Positions 18,150 through 27,375 of a stretch of 64,000 bases of DNA are shown here, in pieces (position 1 is the first letter of the stretch; each line of letters starts with the position of its first letter). The stretch is from Thermogymnomonas acidicola JCM 13583 (GTDB lineage: Archaea > Thermoplasmatota > Thermoplasmata > Thermoplasmatales > Thermoplasmataceae), in NCBI RefSeq assembly GCF_001316105.1, contig NZ_BBCP01000007.1:1-64000 (forward strand), given 5' to 3'. The notes beneath the pieces are model-generated. The model was not told the DNA's origin. It did not search any database and worked only from the letters and a program-made list of their open reading frames with translations. The position numbers were made by a program, and so were the translations under genes.

Positions 18150-19529
18150 TCACTTTGGGATCCCGCTGCTCATGATCTCGTCGAATTGCTTCTCCGTGAT
18201 CTTCCCAGTTGCCAGTGCGAGCTCCTTTATTGACTTCCCTGTGTGCAGGGATTCCATGACAATCTTGGCCACGCTGTCGTAGCCGAGGTACGGGTTAAGG
18301 AGAGCGGCTGAGCCGAAGCTCTTGGAGAGGTGTTCCTTGCAGGCCTCCCTGTTGGCCTGTATGCCGTCTATGAGCTTTGTGCGGAACATCCTGAGGCCGT
18401 TGCGCATTATGTCCAGGGACCTCGACAGCTCGTAGTCTATGTTAGGCATCATCACGTTAAGTTCCAGCTGCCCCCCCGCCTGAACCGAAAAGTTAACCGC
18501 CTGCTGCGCTCCGATCACAGAGTGGCATATCATGTTCATCGCTTCCGCAATGGAGGGGTTGACCTTGCCAGGCATTATGGAGGAGCCCTGCTGCACAGCG
18601 GGTATCGTTATCTCGTGCAGCCCGGCGCCCGGGCCGGAGTAGAGGAGCCTTATGTCGTTGGATATCTTGTTTATGTCCAGTGCCATGTTAGTGACAGCGT
18701 TCATTAGCCTCGAGAAGTCGGTCATGAACTCCATTATGCCCGGCAGGTTATCGCTCTCCCGGAAGTTGTAGCCAGTTATCCTGGATATCTCTGCCACCAC
18801 GTTGTGCTTGTAGTTCGGGGGGGAAGTGTTTATGCCTGTGCCCACTGCGGTACCACCTATGTTGAGCTCCATCAGGTAGTCTATGGCGCTGTCCAGTTCC
18901 CTCATGTTCTTCTCCATCGTGTAGGCCCATGCCGAGAATTCCAGACCGAGTGTCACTGGCGCTGCGTCCTGCAGGTGCGTCCTGCCCGGCTTCACAACGT
19001 CCTTGAACTCCTGTGCCTTTTTCTTGAACGAATCGATGAGCATCTCCACCTCGTCCCTGAGCCTGTGGGCCTTCTTCACAGCCGTAATCCTCATCATGGT
19101 CGGGAAAGCGTCGTTTGTGGACTGGCTCATGTTCACGTGGTCGTTGGGATGGATGTACTCATACTCGCCCTTCTTCCTTCCGGCTATGGTGAGGGCAAGG
19201 TTCGCTATCACCTCATTTGCATTCATGTTGAACGATGTTCCGGCACCCGCCTGGTATACATCGATCACAAACTGGTCATGGAGCTCGCCTGCCCTGATCC
19301 TCTCGCAGGCCTTCACTATGGCGTCCTTCCTATCCTCGCTCAGGCGGCCGCCCTTCCAGTTCGCGATGGCGGCGGCCTCCTTAATTGTCACCATTGAGAT
19401 TATGTGATCCGCGTCTGCCCTTAGGCCAGAGATGCGGAAATTGTCTACTGCACGTGCGGTGTTGACACCGTAGTAGCAGCTGTCGTCTATCTCCACTTCT
19501 CCCAGAACGTCCCTCTCTATCCTCTTCAT
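18150..19529 (-). CDS. aspA: Aspartate ammonia-lyase
   Basis: 459 residues, unbroken. A homotetrameric fumarase/aspartase-superfamily enzyme, reversibly splitting L-aspartate into fumarate and ammonia. It opens RIERDVLGEVEIDDSCYYGV and contains HDQFVIDVYQAGAGTSFNMN and NEVIANLAL, both closer to aspartases than fumarases, HVNMSQSTNDAFPT, and the superfamily signature GSSIMPGKVNPSIAEAM whose loop holds the catalytic serine. A TTTATACG box on the minus strand around 19548-19555 fits a short-leader promoter. Class II fumarase cannot be fully excluded from sequence alone. Confidence 0.85.
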   Translation of the reverse strand: MKRIERDVLGEVEIDDSCYYGVNTARAVDNFRISGLRADADHIISMVTIKEAAAIANWKGGRLSEDRKDAIVKACERIRAGELHDQFVIDVYQAGAGTSFNMNANEVIANLALTIAGRKKGEYEYIHPNDHVNMSQSTNDAFPTMMRITAVKKAHRLRDEVEMLIDSFKKKAQEFKDVVKPGRTHLQDAAPVTLGLEFSAWAYTMEKNMRELDSAIDYLMELNIGGTAVGTGINTSPPNYKHNVVAEISRITGYNFRESDNLPGIMEFMTDFSRLMNAVTNMALDINKISNDIRLLYSGPGAGLHEITIPAVQQGSSIMPGKVNPSIAEAMNMICHSVIGAQQAVNFSVQAGGQLELNVMMPNIDYELSRSLDIMRNGLRMFRTKLIDGIQANREACKEHLSKSFGSAALLNPYLGYDSVAKIVMESLHTGKSIKELALATGKITEKQFDEIMSSGIPK

Positions 19530-19735
19530 GCACTGTCATAGAATGAACGTATAAATCGATGGCGATTTTCCGGCCCGGGATAGATATTTTCACAACACCA
19601 GCGGCCGTTTCCGGAGGACTGTCTGCGGGCGGAGCTCATTTTTGCACTTTTATTTGAAAAAAATCAAAAAACAGTTAAATAGCAAGGAACAATACGAAGG
19701 ACAGCAAGTGAGCCTTCAAGGAGATTCGGGCTAAC

Positions 19736-19743
19736 AGGTGATC
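19736..19743 (+). promoter_or_regulatory. Strong Shine-Dalgarno site before the oxidoreductase genes
   Basis: AGGTGATC is an eight-base complement of the GATCACCT end of archaeal 16S rRNA, placed just before ATG 19746, and fixes that start. Upstream, TTTTATTT (about 19649-19656) or TTAAATAG (about 19675-19682) can serve as the TATA box, so this message has a real leader, unlike many neighbours. Confidence 0.6.
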
Positions 19744-19745
19744 GA

Positions 19746-21529
19746 ATGAAACCGGATGAGGTTATAATAAGGGTGGGCGGAGCTGCCGGTGATGGTGTCC
19801 AGTCTGCCGGTCTCATACTGGCCAAAACCTTTTCCAGAAGTGGCCTCCACGTGAACACTTACAATTACTATCAGAGCATCATCAGGGGGGGAGGGTACAG
19901 TTGGTACCAGGTCAGGGCCTCAGACAGGAAGGTCAAGTCACAGGGCGATGGTTTAGATATCCTCATTGCACTCAACAAGGACGCGCTTGAGAGACACACA
20001 AACCCCCAACATAAACGAGGGTGGTGCGTCGCCACTCTCCGAGGACGGGATCGCGATCTTCGACGACTCCATCAAGGGGGGGTACAAGCAGGAGAAGGTC
20101 AACTACGTCTCCATGCCGCTTACCTCAATAGCGTCGAAGTACAGCAGGAACGCCCTCATGAAGAACACGGTTGCCATAGGCGCTGCCATGGCATCAATCG
20201 GGATGGACTTTGAGGTCCTCGCCGGAGTGATCCGGGACCAGTTTGGCAACAAGGGGGGAGGTGGCAGAGCAGAACGTGAACGCGGCGAAGGAGGGCTACG
20301 AGTATTACCTGAAGAACTTCAAGAAGCTCAACAAGAAGCTGAAGACCTCGAACAAGAGGTACTACCTGATAAGCGGTGGAGAGGCAGTGGGCCTAGGTGC
20401 GGTGAGCGCAGGCCTGAAAATGTACTTCGGCTACCCCATGACGCCCGCCTCTTCTGCGCTGCACTTCCTCGCATCGCATGCCAAGAAGTTCGGCGTCTTT
20501 GTGAAGATCCCGGAGGACGAGATATCCGCCATAAACATGGCCATAGGCGCCAACTACGCTGGCGTGAGGGCCATGACCGGATCATCTGGCGGTGGTTTCT
20601 CACTGATGGTTGAGGCCCTGGGAATGGCTGGCATGATGGAGGTGCCTCTCGTTGTCTACGAGGCACAGAGGGCAGGCCCATCGACAGGCCTTCCAACAAA
20701 GACAGAGCAGGGCGACCTGAACCTGGTCCTCGGGGGGGCATCACAGGGCGACTTCCCCCAGGATCGTGCTGGCTGCCAGGGACGTGAAGGACGCATATGA
20801 CCTCGCCAGGGAGGCGCTGAACCTGGCTGAGAAATACCAGACGCCGGTCATACTCATGTCAGACCTCTACATAGCTGAGCACTATGAGACAGTGGAGAAC
20901 CTGGACACAAGTGTGCGCATTGAGAGGGGGGGCAAGTACGCCGAGGAGAACACGCCAGACTACAAGAGGTACGCGCTGACCGACGACGGCATATCTCCCA
21001 GGGCAATACCTGGTATGAGTGGCCTCATGCACAATGAGGATTCAGATGAGCACAACGAGTACGGCGACGTGGTGAGCGATGCAGTAACCGATCCGACCCC
21101 CCCGAGGAGGGAACAGATGGAGAAGAGGATGAGGAAGCTGCAGACCTACCTCAAGGAGATACCGCCCACAGAGACCTACAGGTACGAGGACGCGGAGTAC
21201 GCCGTGGTCCAGTGGGGGGGCGGCACCAGAGGTGTCGTTGAAGAGGCGATAGACATACTCAGGGAGAGGGGGGGCATAAAGGTCGGTGCCATAGAGGTCA
21301 ACCACGTATTCCCGCTGAACCCTGACATAGGCGATCTCCTCAGGGGGGGAAAGAAGAAGATAATAGTGGTAGAGAACAACTTCTCTGGCCAGTTCGCAAG
21401 GCTCCTGAGGTCGGAGTTCCTGGTCCAGACGGAGCTCGTAACGAAGTATGACGGAGAGAGCTTCTACCCAGGGCCCTTGCAGATGAGATCGAGAAGAAGA
21501 TAGCCGTCACGGTTACGGTGAAGAGGTGA
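19746..21529 (+). CDS. korA: 2-oxoacid:ferredoxin oxidoreductase, fused gamma-alpha subunit
   Basis: Oxidative decarboxylation of 2-oxoacids (2-oxoglutarate or a range) to acyl-CoA, reducing ferredoxin. Residues 1-180 are the gamma domain (VGGAAGDGVQSAGLILAK, RGGYSWYQVR after removing one Gly). The alpha part follows: GYPMTPASSA, ISAINMAIGANYAGVRAMTGSSGGG, QRAGPSTGLPTKTEQGDL, and a C-terminal domain ending KIAVTVTVKR. The gamma-alpha fusion is the arrangement known from Sulfolobales and Thermoplasmatales. Frame breaks fit C5 at 20003-20007 (four expected), G6 at 20253-20258 (four), C5 at 20755-20759 (four) and C3 at 21474-21476 (four). Confidence 0.9.
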
Positions 21530-21534
21530 TGGTA

Positions 21535-22386
21535 ATGGTCACACTCAACGACTACAAGGGGGGGAGGGTCAGGCCTGACTGGTGCCCTGGCTGCGGCAAC
21601 TTCGCGCAGCTCTCGGCAATCCAGGGCGCGCTTGTCGAGCTGGGCATCGAGCCGAAGGACGCAGTGGTCGTGTCTGGAATAGGCTGCTCCAGCAACCTGC
21701 CGGAGTACGCCAACTGGTACGGCTTCCACGGCATCCATGGAAGGCTGCTGCCCGTTGCCTCTGCCATAAAGTGGGCGAACCCGAAGCTGACGGTCATAGC
21801 TACGGTGGGGACGGTGACGGGTTCTTCGAGGGAACGCAGCACTTCTACCACACAGCGAAGAGGAACGTGGACATAACATACATAGTGTCGGACAACCAGA
21901 TATTCGGCCTCACAACAGGCCAGGCGTCGCCCACGTCGCAGATAGGCATGGTGACGAAGTCCACACCTGACGGCAACGTGGAGAAGCCGGTGAACCCGCT
22001 GACCTTTGCACTGGCCGCAGGCGCGACGTTTGTTGCCAGAGCCTTTTCCGGAGATGCCCTGCACCTGAAGGAGGTCATAAAGAAGGGCATACAGCACAAG
22101 GCTTTGCTTCATAGACGTGATGAGCCCCCCCTGCGTCACATACAACAAGATCAACACCTACGACTTCTTCAGGAAGAGGGTCTACAAGCCGCAGCATGAC
22201 ACATCAAACTTCGAGGAGGCCTACAGGCTCGCCCTGGAGTGGGGGGGTGACAGGATACCAATCGGCATAATATACGAGAACACGGACAAGAGGTACGAGG
22301 AGCTCGATCCGGTGCTCAGCGAGAAGCCGCCCATAGAGAGGGAAGTGAGGCCAATACCGCAGGATGTCCTGGAGGAGTTCCTCTGA
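21535..22386 (+). CDS. korB: 2-oxoacid:ferredoxin oxidoreductase, beta subunit
   Basis: Thiamine-diphosphate-binding partner of the upstream gamma-alpha subunit. It opens MVTLNDYKGGRVRPDWCPGCGNFA, with the CPGCG cluster/TPP motif, then GIGCSSNLPEYANWYGFHGIHGR. The TPP-binding GDGDGFF is reached after restoring one base at 21807-21810. Later: DITYIVSDNQIFGLTTGQASPT and SPCVTYNKINTYDFF, with cluster cysteine. A second break lies at TTT 22103-22105. ATG 21535 follows a GAGGTGAT Shine-Dalgarno site overlapping the korA stop; GTG 21526 is an alternative. Confidence 0.9.
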
Positions 22387-22396
22387 GAGGCTCCCA

Positions 22397-22573
22397 ATGG
22401 ACCTCTCCGGGCTGTCCTCAATGAGCGATGCCGAGCAGGAAGCACTGCTACAGGAGCTGAAGAGGAGGAAGGCTTCTCTGGAGGATGAGGTCAGACGTCT
22501 TCAGGCGGACCTGGAGAGGATAAGGGAGGCCCAGAGGAGGCTCAGGGACGCTCTCAGGCTAGAACAAGGATGA
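22397..22573 (+). CDS. Small coiled-coil protein
   Basis: 58 residues (MDLSGLSSMSDAEQEALLQELKRRK) made almost entirely of heptad-like Glu/Lys/Arg/Leu repeats, so a single long coiled coil is likely. It starts 10 bases after korB and its end overlaps the next small gene, so it is probably cotranscribed with the oxidoreductase. No family is recognised. Confidence 0.55.
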   Translation: MDLSGLSSMSDAEQEALLQELKRRKASLEDEVRRLQADLERIREAQRRLRDALRLEQG

Positions 22574-22767
22574 TGCTGGAGGCCCTTGGCCTCAGTTCCT
22601 CAATTTCCAGGCTGAACCTCGAGATCGTCGATCTGAGGGACACAGTCTTCAGGGAGAGCCTGAGGCTAGTGGGCCTCAGGTCAATGTATGAGAGGAGCCT
22701 TGGGAAAAAAGATGAGGAAGTCAACAGGCTTATAGACTACCTTTTTGAAACATATTTGAAAAAATAG
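22570..22767 (+). CDS. Small helical protein
   Basis: 65 residues (MMLEALGLSSSISRLNLEIVDLRD...), helical and leucine-rich, ending in KK before a TAG. Its ATG overlaps the preceding coiled-coil gene (ATGATG inside the last codons), suggesting coupled translation and perhaps a heterodimer of the two. No family is recognised. Confidence 0.5.
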   Translation: MMLEALGLSSSISRLNLEIVDLRDTVFRESLRLVGLRSMYERSLGKKDEEVNRLIDYLFETYLKK

Positions 22768-22771
22768 GCCT

Positions 22772-23709
22772 TTACGAGGTTGCCGCAGCAACGAGCTGCG
22801 CAGGTATCTCACGCATCTTCACGTGGTTGTACCACCATATCCTCGAGACGAGCTTTGCGTCCTCCCAGAACCTGCCCATGGAGGGCTCCCTGAAGCACTG
22901 GGTGAAGCACTCGTTGCAGTTGTTCTCGTAAGTCTCCCACTTTGGCTTCTTGTTCTGCACCACCTCAACGTGCGTGAAGCACGGGTGCACCCTGCCCATG
23001 TAGTCTGTGTACATGACAACCTCGCCGGCCCTGCACCTGGTCACGGGCTTTCCGTCTATGTAGTCCACAGCCTCCTTGTAGTAGCTCCTCGTGTTGCCGA
23101 ACACGTGCCTGTCATAGTTCTCGTAGGCGTAGAGGAACGCCTGCCTGATCATGTCGTTGGTGACCTGGAAGTCCTGGAAGTAGTATGCACTCTGATCGGG
23201 GAAGCACATGGAGAGCGGGGGGGCGCCCAGCTCGTTGTTTGCAAACTCTGCCATTTCGCCAACCTTGAAGTAGTTGAAGTTGGTGACAAGCATGTTGACG
23301 GTGAGTATCTTTACCTTCTTCCTCGCCTCCTTGATCGTCTTCACCACCGTATCGAATATCTTGAGCCTCTGTAGGCGTTGTGTTCCTCCGGCACGTTGCT
23401 GTCAAGTGATATCGTTATACCGTCGAGGTAAGGGTAGAGCTTGCGCAGGACGTAGGGGGGGTTCGTGCCGTTTGTGGCTATGTGCGTCAGGAAACCGTTC
23501 TCCTTCAGCTTCCTTGCTATGGTCTCGACCGACCTGTTTAGGGTTGGCTCACCGCCAGTGAGGGAAACGATCTTGATGCCGTTGGCCTTCATCTCTGAAA
23601 TGTGCTTGTCTATGAGTTCCTCAGGGAAGAATATCCTGCCCTGCCAGGCGTTGCAGCTCTTGCACCTGAGGTTGCAGAAGTAGTCGATGTTCCAGATCAT
23701 CGTCTTCAT
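22772..23709 (-). CDS. Radical SAM protein with C-terminal cysteine cluster
   Basis: Starts MKTMIWNIDYFCNLRCKSCNAW, with the radical SAM cluster motif CNLRCKSC. Next come VSLTGGEPTLN (SAM-binding GGE), ATNGT, and GITISLDS. The second frame, after a break near 23372, ends with several cysteines (TRCRAGEVVMYTDYMGRVHPCFTH, NNCNECFTQCF) resembling a SPASM-type auxiliary cluster domain. Such enzymes modify peptides or cofactors; the substrate is unknown. Total about 312 residues. It lies head to tail behind the GNAT gene on the same strand. Confidence 0.8.
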
Positions 23710-23736
23710 AACAAGCCATGCAGTAAAAACTGACAT

Positions 23737-24336
23737 TTATTGTTTTTGTTGCCCTTCAACGCCGCCATTGAGTACCTCGGGCATGGTCCAGTACGTCATT
23801 AGGATATCGTCCACATATTCGCCGTCTATTATGAACTGTTTCCTCCTGACGCCCTCCCTCTCGAAGCCTATCTTCTCGTAGAGGCTAATGGCGTTCGTGT
23901 TCGATGAGAACACCTCGAGGTTGAGCTTGAGTATGCCCTGCTTCCTGCACCACTCTATGGCCTCAGTGATCATCCTGGTGCCGAGGCCCCCCCTGTGCCT
24001 GTAGCCGGCCTTTATCGCTATGCCCATGGTCCCCCCCACGTGCCTGTTCTTCCTGTACATGCCCCCCCTCTGCACCGTGAGGACACCAACAATCTCCTTC
24101 CTGTGCTCGCACACAAGGGTCAGGTCATCCGGATTCCTTATCCTCTCCTGCTCACCCCCCCTCTCTGTTAGCAGGTAATACTCGCTGACCAGGTACTTCC
24201 TCTCATCCATAACGCTCTGCATGCAGCTTATTATCCCCCCCCTCGCATCGGAAGGGTTGGCCTGCCTCACTATTATCTCGTCCTCGTTCTGTGCCTTGCT
24301 CTTCCAGAACATCCGGCCACGTATTATTTCATGCAT
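23737..24336 (-). CDS. GNAT-family N-acetyltransferase
   Basis: About 199 residues from ATG 24336. The acetyl-CoA loop is seen as YRHRGLGTRM once one Gly from a C run is removed (RHRGGLGTRM as sequenced), preceded by GTMGIAIKAG and followed by LNLEVFSSNTNAISLYEKIGFEREGVRRK, a standard GNAT C-terminal half. Similarity to RimI/RimJ-like and amino-acid N-acetyltransferases is general; no substrate can be named. It is divergent from the HIT gene, sharing an AT-rich region at 24340-24400. Confidence 0.8.
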   Translation of the reverse strand: MHEIIRGRMFWKSKAQNEDEIIVRQANPSDARGGIISCMQSVMDERKYLVSEYYLLTERGGEQERIRNPDDLTLVCEHRKEIVGVLTVQRGGMYRKNRHVGGTMGIAIKAGYRHRGGLGTRMITEAIEWCRKQGILKLNLEVFSSNTNAISLYEKIGFEREGVRRKQFIIDGEYVDDILMTYWTMPEVLNGGVEGQQKQ

Positions 24337-24449
24337 ATTAGATATACTTTTGCACCCCCCCTCGTCGGTGAAATAAAATTTAAACGCTGTGTTACAATCT
24401 TGACTGGTGGGCCTTCGTGTCCGCCGATCACGGTCAAGAGAGTGGTTGG

Positions 24450-24923
24450 ATGAGCAGCTTCTCCGTGTTCCAGAGGAGTGACTGCGTCTTCTGCAGGATA
24501 TCAAAGGGAGAGCAGGAGCAGCGGTGATCCTGAAGGAGGATGGCGTCGTTGCGTTCATGGACCATGCTCCGTGGAGCCAGGGCATCTCCTGGTGGTCCCG
24601 GAGGCCACTTCGAGAACATATTCGATATAGACATGCTCGCTTTCCTCAAGGTGCAGAGCGTGGCCAAGAAGCTTGCCAGGTCCGCCATGGTGGCCATGGG
24701 TGCCGACGCCGTGAACATAGGGCAGAACAACGGCCCATGTGCCAACCAGGTCGTGATGCATTACCACCTGCACGTGATCCCCAGGTGGTGTGACAGGCAG
24801 CTGCAGTGGGGGGGGAGGAGGAGGGTCATGCTGGAGGAGCTCAGGGAGACGGCGGATAAGATAAGGGAACAGCTCCACAGGGACTGGGGTGACCACGTGG
24901 TGGAGGACATAGTGCTGGAATAG
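24450..24923 (+). CDS. HIT-family nucleotide hydrolase
   Basis: Histidine-triad proteins hydrolyse nucleoside phosphoramidates or dinucleotides. The start reads [23 protein letters not shown], typical of HIT enzymes with a CxxC zinc pair. After a frame break near 24520 it continues [31 protein letters not shown], and the catalytic triad [11 protein letters not shown]. Length near 157 residues is normal. Another break lies near 24595. Confidence 0.85.
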
Positions 24924-25221
24924 GGCAGGCCACACTGTCAGTGCGCCCCCCCAGAGTTCCACGGACCGGCTAGCGCTTCCCTATGGAAATGTTTTTATTT
25001 TCAAGAAAATAACAACCGCTGAGCCAGGGCTTAAAGGCTGGGGTGAGGCCCCCCCATGGGCCTGGATCACCTGGAGTGGGTGCCGGTCTGCCGCACCGGA
25101 CCTGCAGGATGGCGTGGCCCGAGGTCTCCGGGATAACGGAGGTAATGGACATCACAGGGAATGGGAACGCTTCCGGGCCTTCATAGTCCGGGGGGGCTCT
25201 GGACGGTCAGCAGGGTGGTGT

Positions 25222-25831
25222 ATGATGAAGAGTCTTGAGGAGCTCTACAAGAGGGCGCTGGAGCTTAAGAACAAGGGCATGTCCGATAAGGAGATATCTA
25301 CGGAACTCCACCTCTCCGTGAACACGGTCACGTGGTTACTGAGCAAGGAATTCCTGAAGGAGAAGGTCGTACAGGACGTCAAGATCGGGTGGAGGAGCCT
25401 CGGGGGGGTCTATGGGGGGGGTAGGATCGCCCACGTGGCAGAGATAATGGCGGACATAATAGAGGAGGAATCAAGGCTGTCCCAGTTCGAGGTCGACTCT
25501 ATCCTGGGCATAACCATAAACGGCATACCCTTCGCCACCATGGTATCCTACATCATGGACAGGGAGCTCATAGTCTACAGGCCGCACCCGGCAAGGAAGG
25601 AGGGCCTGTTCAGCAGCAACTACGCAGGCGTCAGGGGGCAAGAACATAGTGGTCATTGACGACGTTGCGAGCACCGGCGAGACACTCCGGAGGACTTTCA
25701 AGGACGTGAGGGACGAGGGCGGCAAGGTCGTGCTGGCAGTCCTTCTGGCCTCGAAGCTGCCTGTGGACGAGATAGATGGCGTGAAGATCCGATCCATACT
25801 GAGGACACGCCTGGTGGGCCCGGAAGGATAG
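25222..25831 (+). CDS. gfcR: HTH-phosphoribosyltransferase regulator, GfcR-like
   Basis: Residues 1-45 form a helix-turn-helix ([19 protein letters not shown], then [20 protein letters not shown]). The remainder is a type I phosphoribosyltransferase fold whose PRPP loop reads [15 protein letters not shown], with a frame break just before it near 25640. This layout is that of archaeal orotate-phosphoribosyltransferase-like proteins; in haloarchaea one member, GfcR, activates glycolytic genes. The role here is inferred from the family only. It is followed 9 bases later by lysS. 24924-25221 upstream holds no gene I can support. Confidence 0.75.
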
Positions 25832-25840
25832 GTCGTAGGC

Positions 25841-27375
25841 ATGCACTGGTCGGACGCTCTGGTCAAGGACCTCACGGGAGACCACAGGGTCTCCACGGGT
25901 ATATCGCCATCTGGCCCCCATACACGTCGGGAACATGAGGGAGATCCTCACCGGCGACATGATACACAGGGCGCTGCTGAAGAAGGGCCTGAGGAGCGAC
26001 TTCATATACCTGTGCGATGACATGGACCCCCCTTACGGAAGGTCTATCCCTTCCTTCCCCCCCAGGGCTACCAGGAGCACGTTGGAAAGCCGCTTTTCAA
26101 GATACCGTCACCTGACGGCAACGGTACTTATTCTGAGCACTTCCTGGCACCGTTCATCCACGTGATGGAAGTCCTCGAGGTCGGCGCACGCGTCATAAGG
26201 ACCTCAGGCCTGTACGGCAGCGGGGTCTTCGAGGACGCCATAGACCGGGTCATCAACGCCAGGGAGAAGGTAAGGGCAATACTGGAGGAGGTCTCCGGGA
26301 GGGAGATCGAGGGGGGACTGGTACCCTTACTCTCCCATATGCTCTGCCTGCGGCAAGATAAACACAACGAGGGTAACCGGCTACCAGAGGCCCTATGTCT
26401 ATTACACATGCACATGCGGCCACAGCGGGAGGGCCGATATAAGGAGGGCCGAGGGCAAGATGCCCTGGAGGGTAGAGTGGCCGGCAAAGTGGTACGCCCT
26501 GGGCGTGACCATAGAGCCCTTCGGGAAGGACCACGGGGCAGCGGGCGGCTCCTACGACACTGGCAAGCGCATAGCGGAGGAGGTATTCGGCATAAGGCAC
26601 CCGTCCCACTCATGTACGAGAGGATCCTGCTCAAGGGCAAGGGGGGGGCCATGCACTCATCCACGGGCCTGGCCATCGCAGCATCGGAGATGATCGAGTT
26701 CGCACCGCCCCCCCAGATACTCAGGTTCCTTATAGCCAAGACCAACCCGGCCAGGCACATAGACTTCGACCCGGGCATGGGCCTCCTCTCCCTCATAGAT
26801 GAGTTCGAGAAGTACGAGAACGCCTACTACGGCCTGGACACGCTGAAGGACGAGGACTTCAGGACAATCTACGAGCTTTCGTACATCAGGAATCTCCCAC
26901 ACGGGCCAGACGGCATAAGGTTCAGGCACCTGGTGACGCTTGTCCAGATCTACCAGGACAGGGATAGCCTCATGGCGGCGCTGAGGCGCAGTGGTTACAG
27001 GGAGGGCAGTGGAGACGGCGGCCTGGAGTTCGAGATATCAGTGGTGAAGAACTGGCTTTCAAAATACGCCCCCCGAGCAGGTGAAGTTCACGCTCCTGCC
27101 AGGGGGGGGAGAAGGTGGTCGTGGACGGCGATGAGAAGGCTGTGCTGGAGGCTTTCCTTAGGGCCATACCGGATATAAGGTGGGACGCGGAGGAGATACA
27201 CAACAGGGTCCACGGGATAGCCAAGGGCCTGGGGATAGCCCCCCCTTCAAAGGCATTCGCCTCGTTCTACAGGATACTCATAGGAAAGGATACTGGCCCC
27301 CCCAGGCTGGGCTACTTCCTCTCCAACCTGAGCAGGGAGTTCGTGGAGGAGAGGATAAGGGCCTGCATCACCTGA
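25841..27375 (+). CDS. lysS: Class I lysyl-tRNA synthetase
   Basis: Charges tRNA-Lys. This is the archaeal class I form, not the class II bacterial one: ISPSGPIHVGN gives the HIGH motif, WPAKWYALGVTIEPFGKDHG and GGSYDTGKRIAEEVFG are class I LysRS signatures, and the KMSKS loop reads KGKGGAMHSS (KMSSS-like). A CTCGHSGRADI stretch in another frame fits the family's zinc site. Several frame breaks occur (near 26030, 26310, 26500, 27075). About 505 residues when joined. Its stop overlaps the convergent metG stop (TCACCTGA, 27368-27375). Confidence 0.9.

Noticed and set aside
19746-22386. Programmed ribosomal frameshifting in korA and korB
   Set aside because: Six breaks of both signs in one gene pair, at runs of differing type, without recoding signals.
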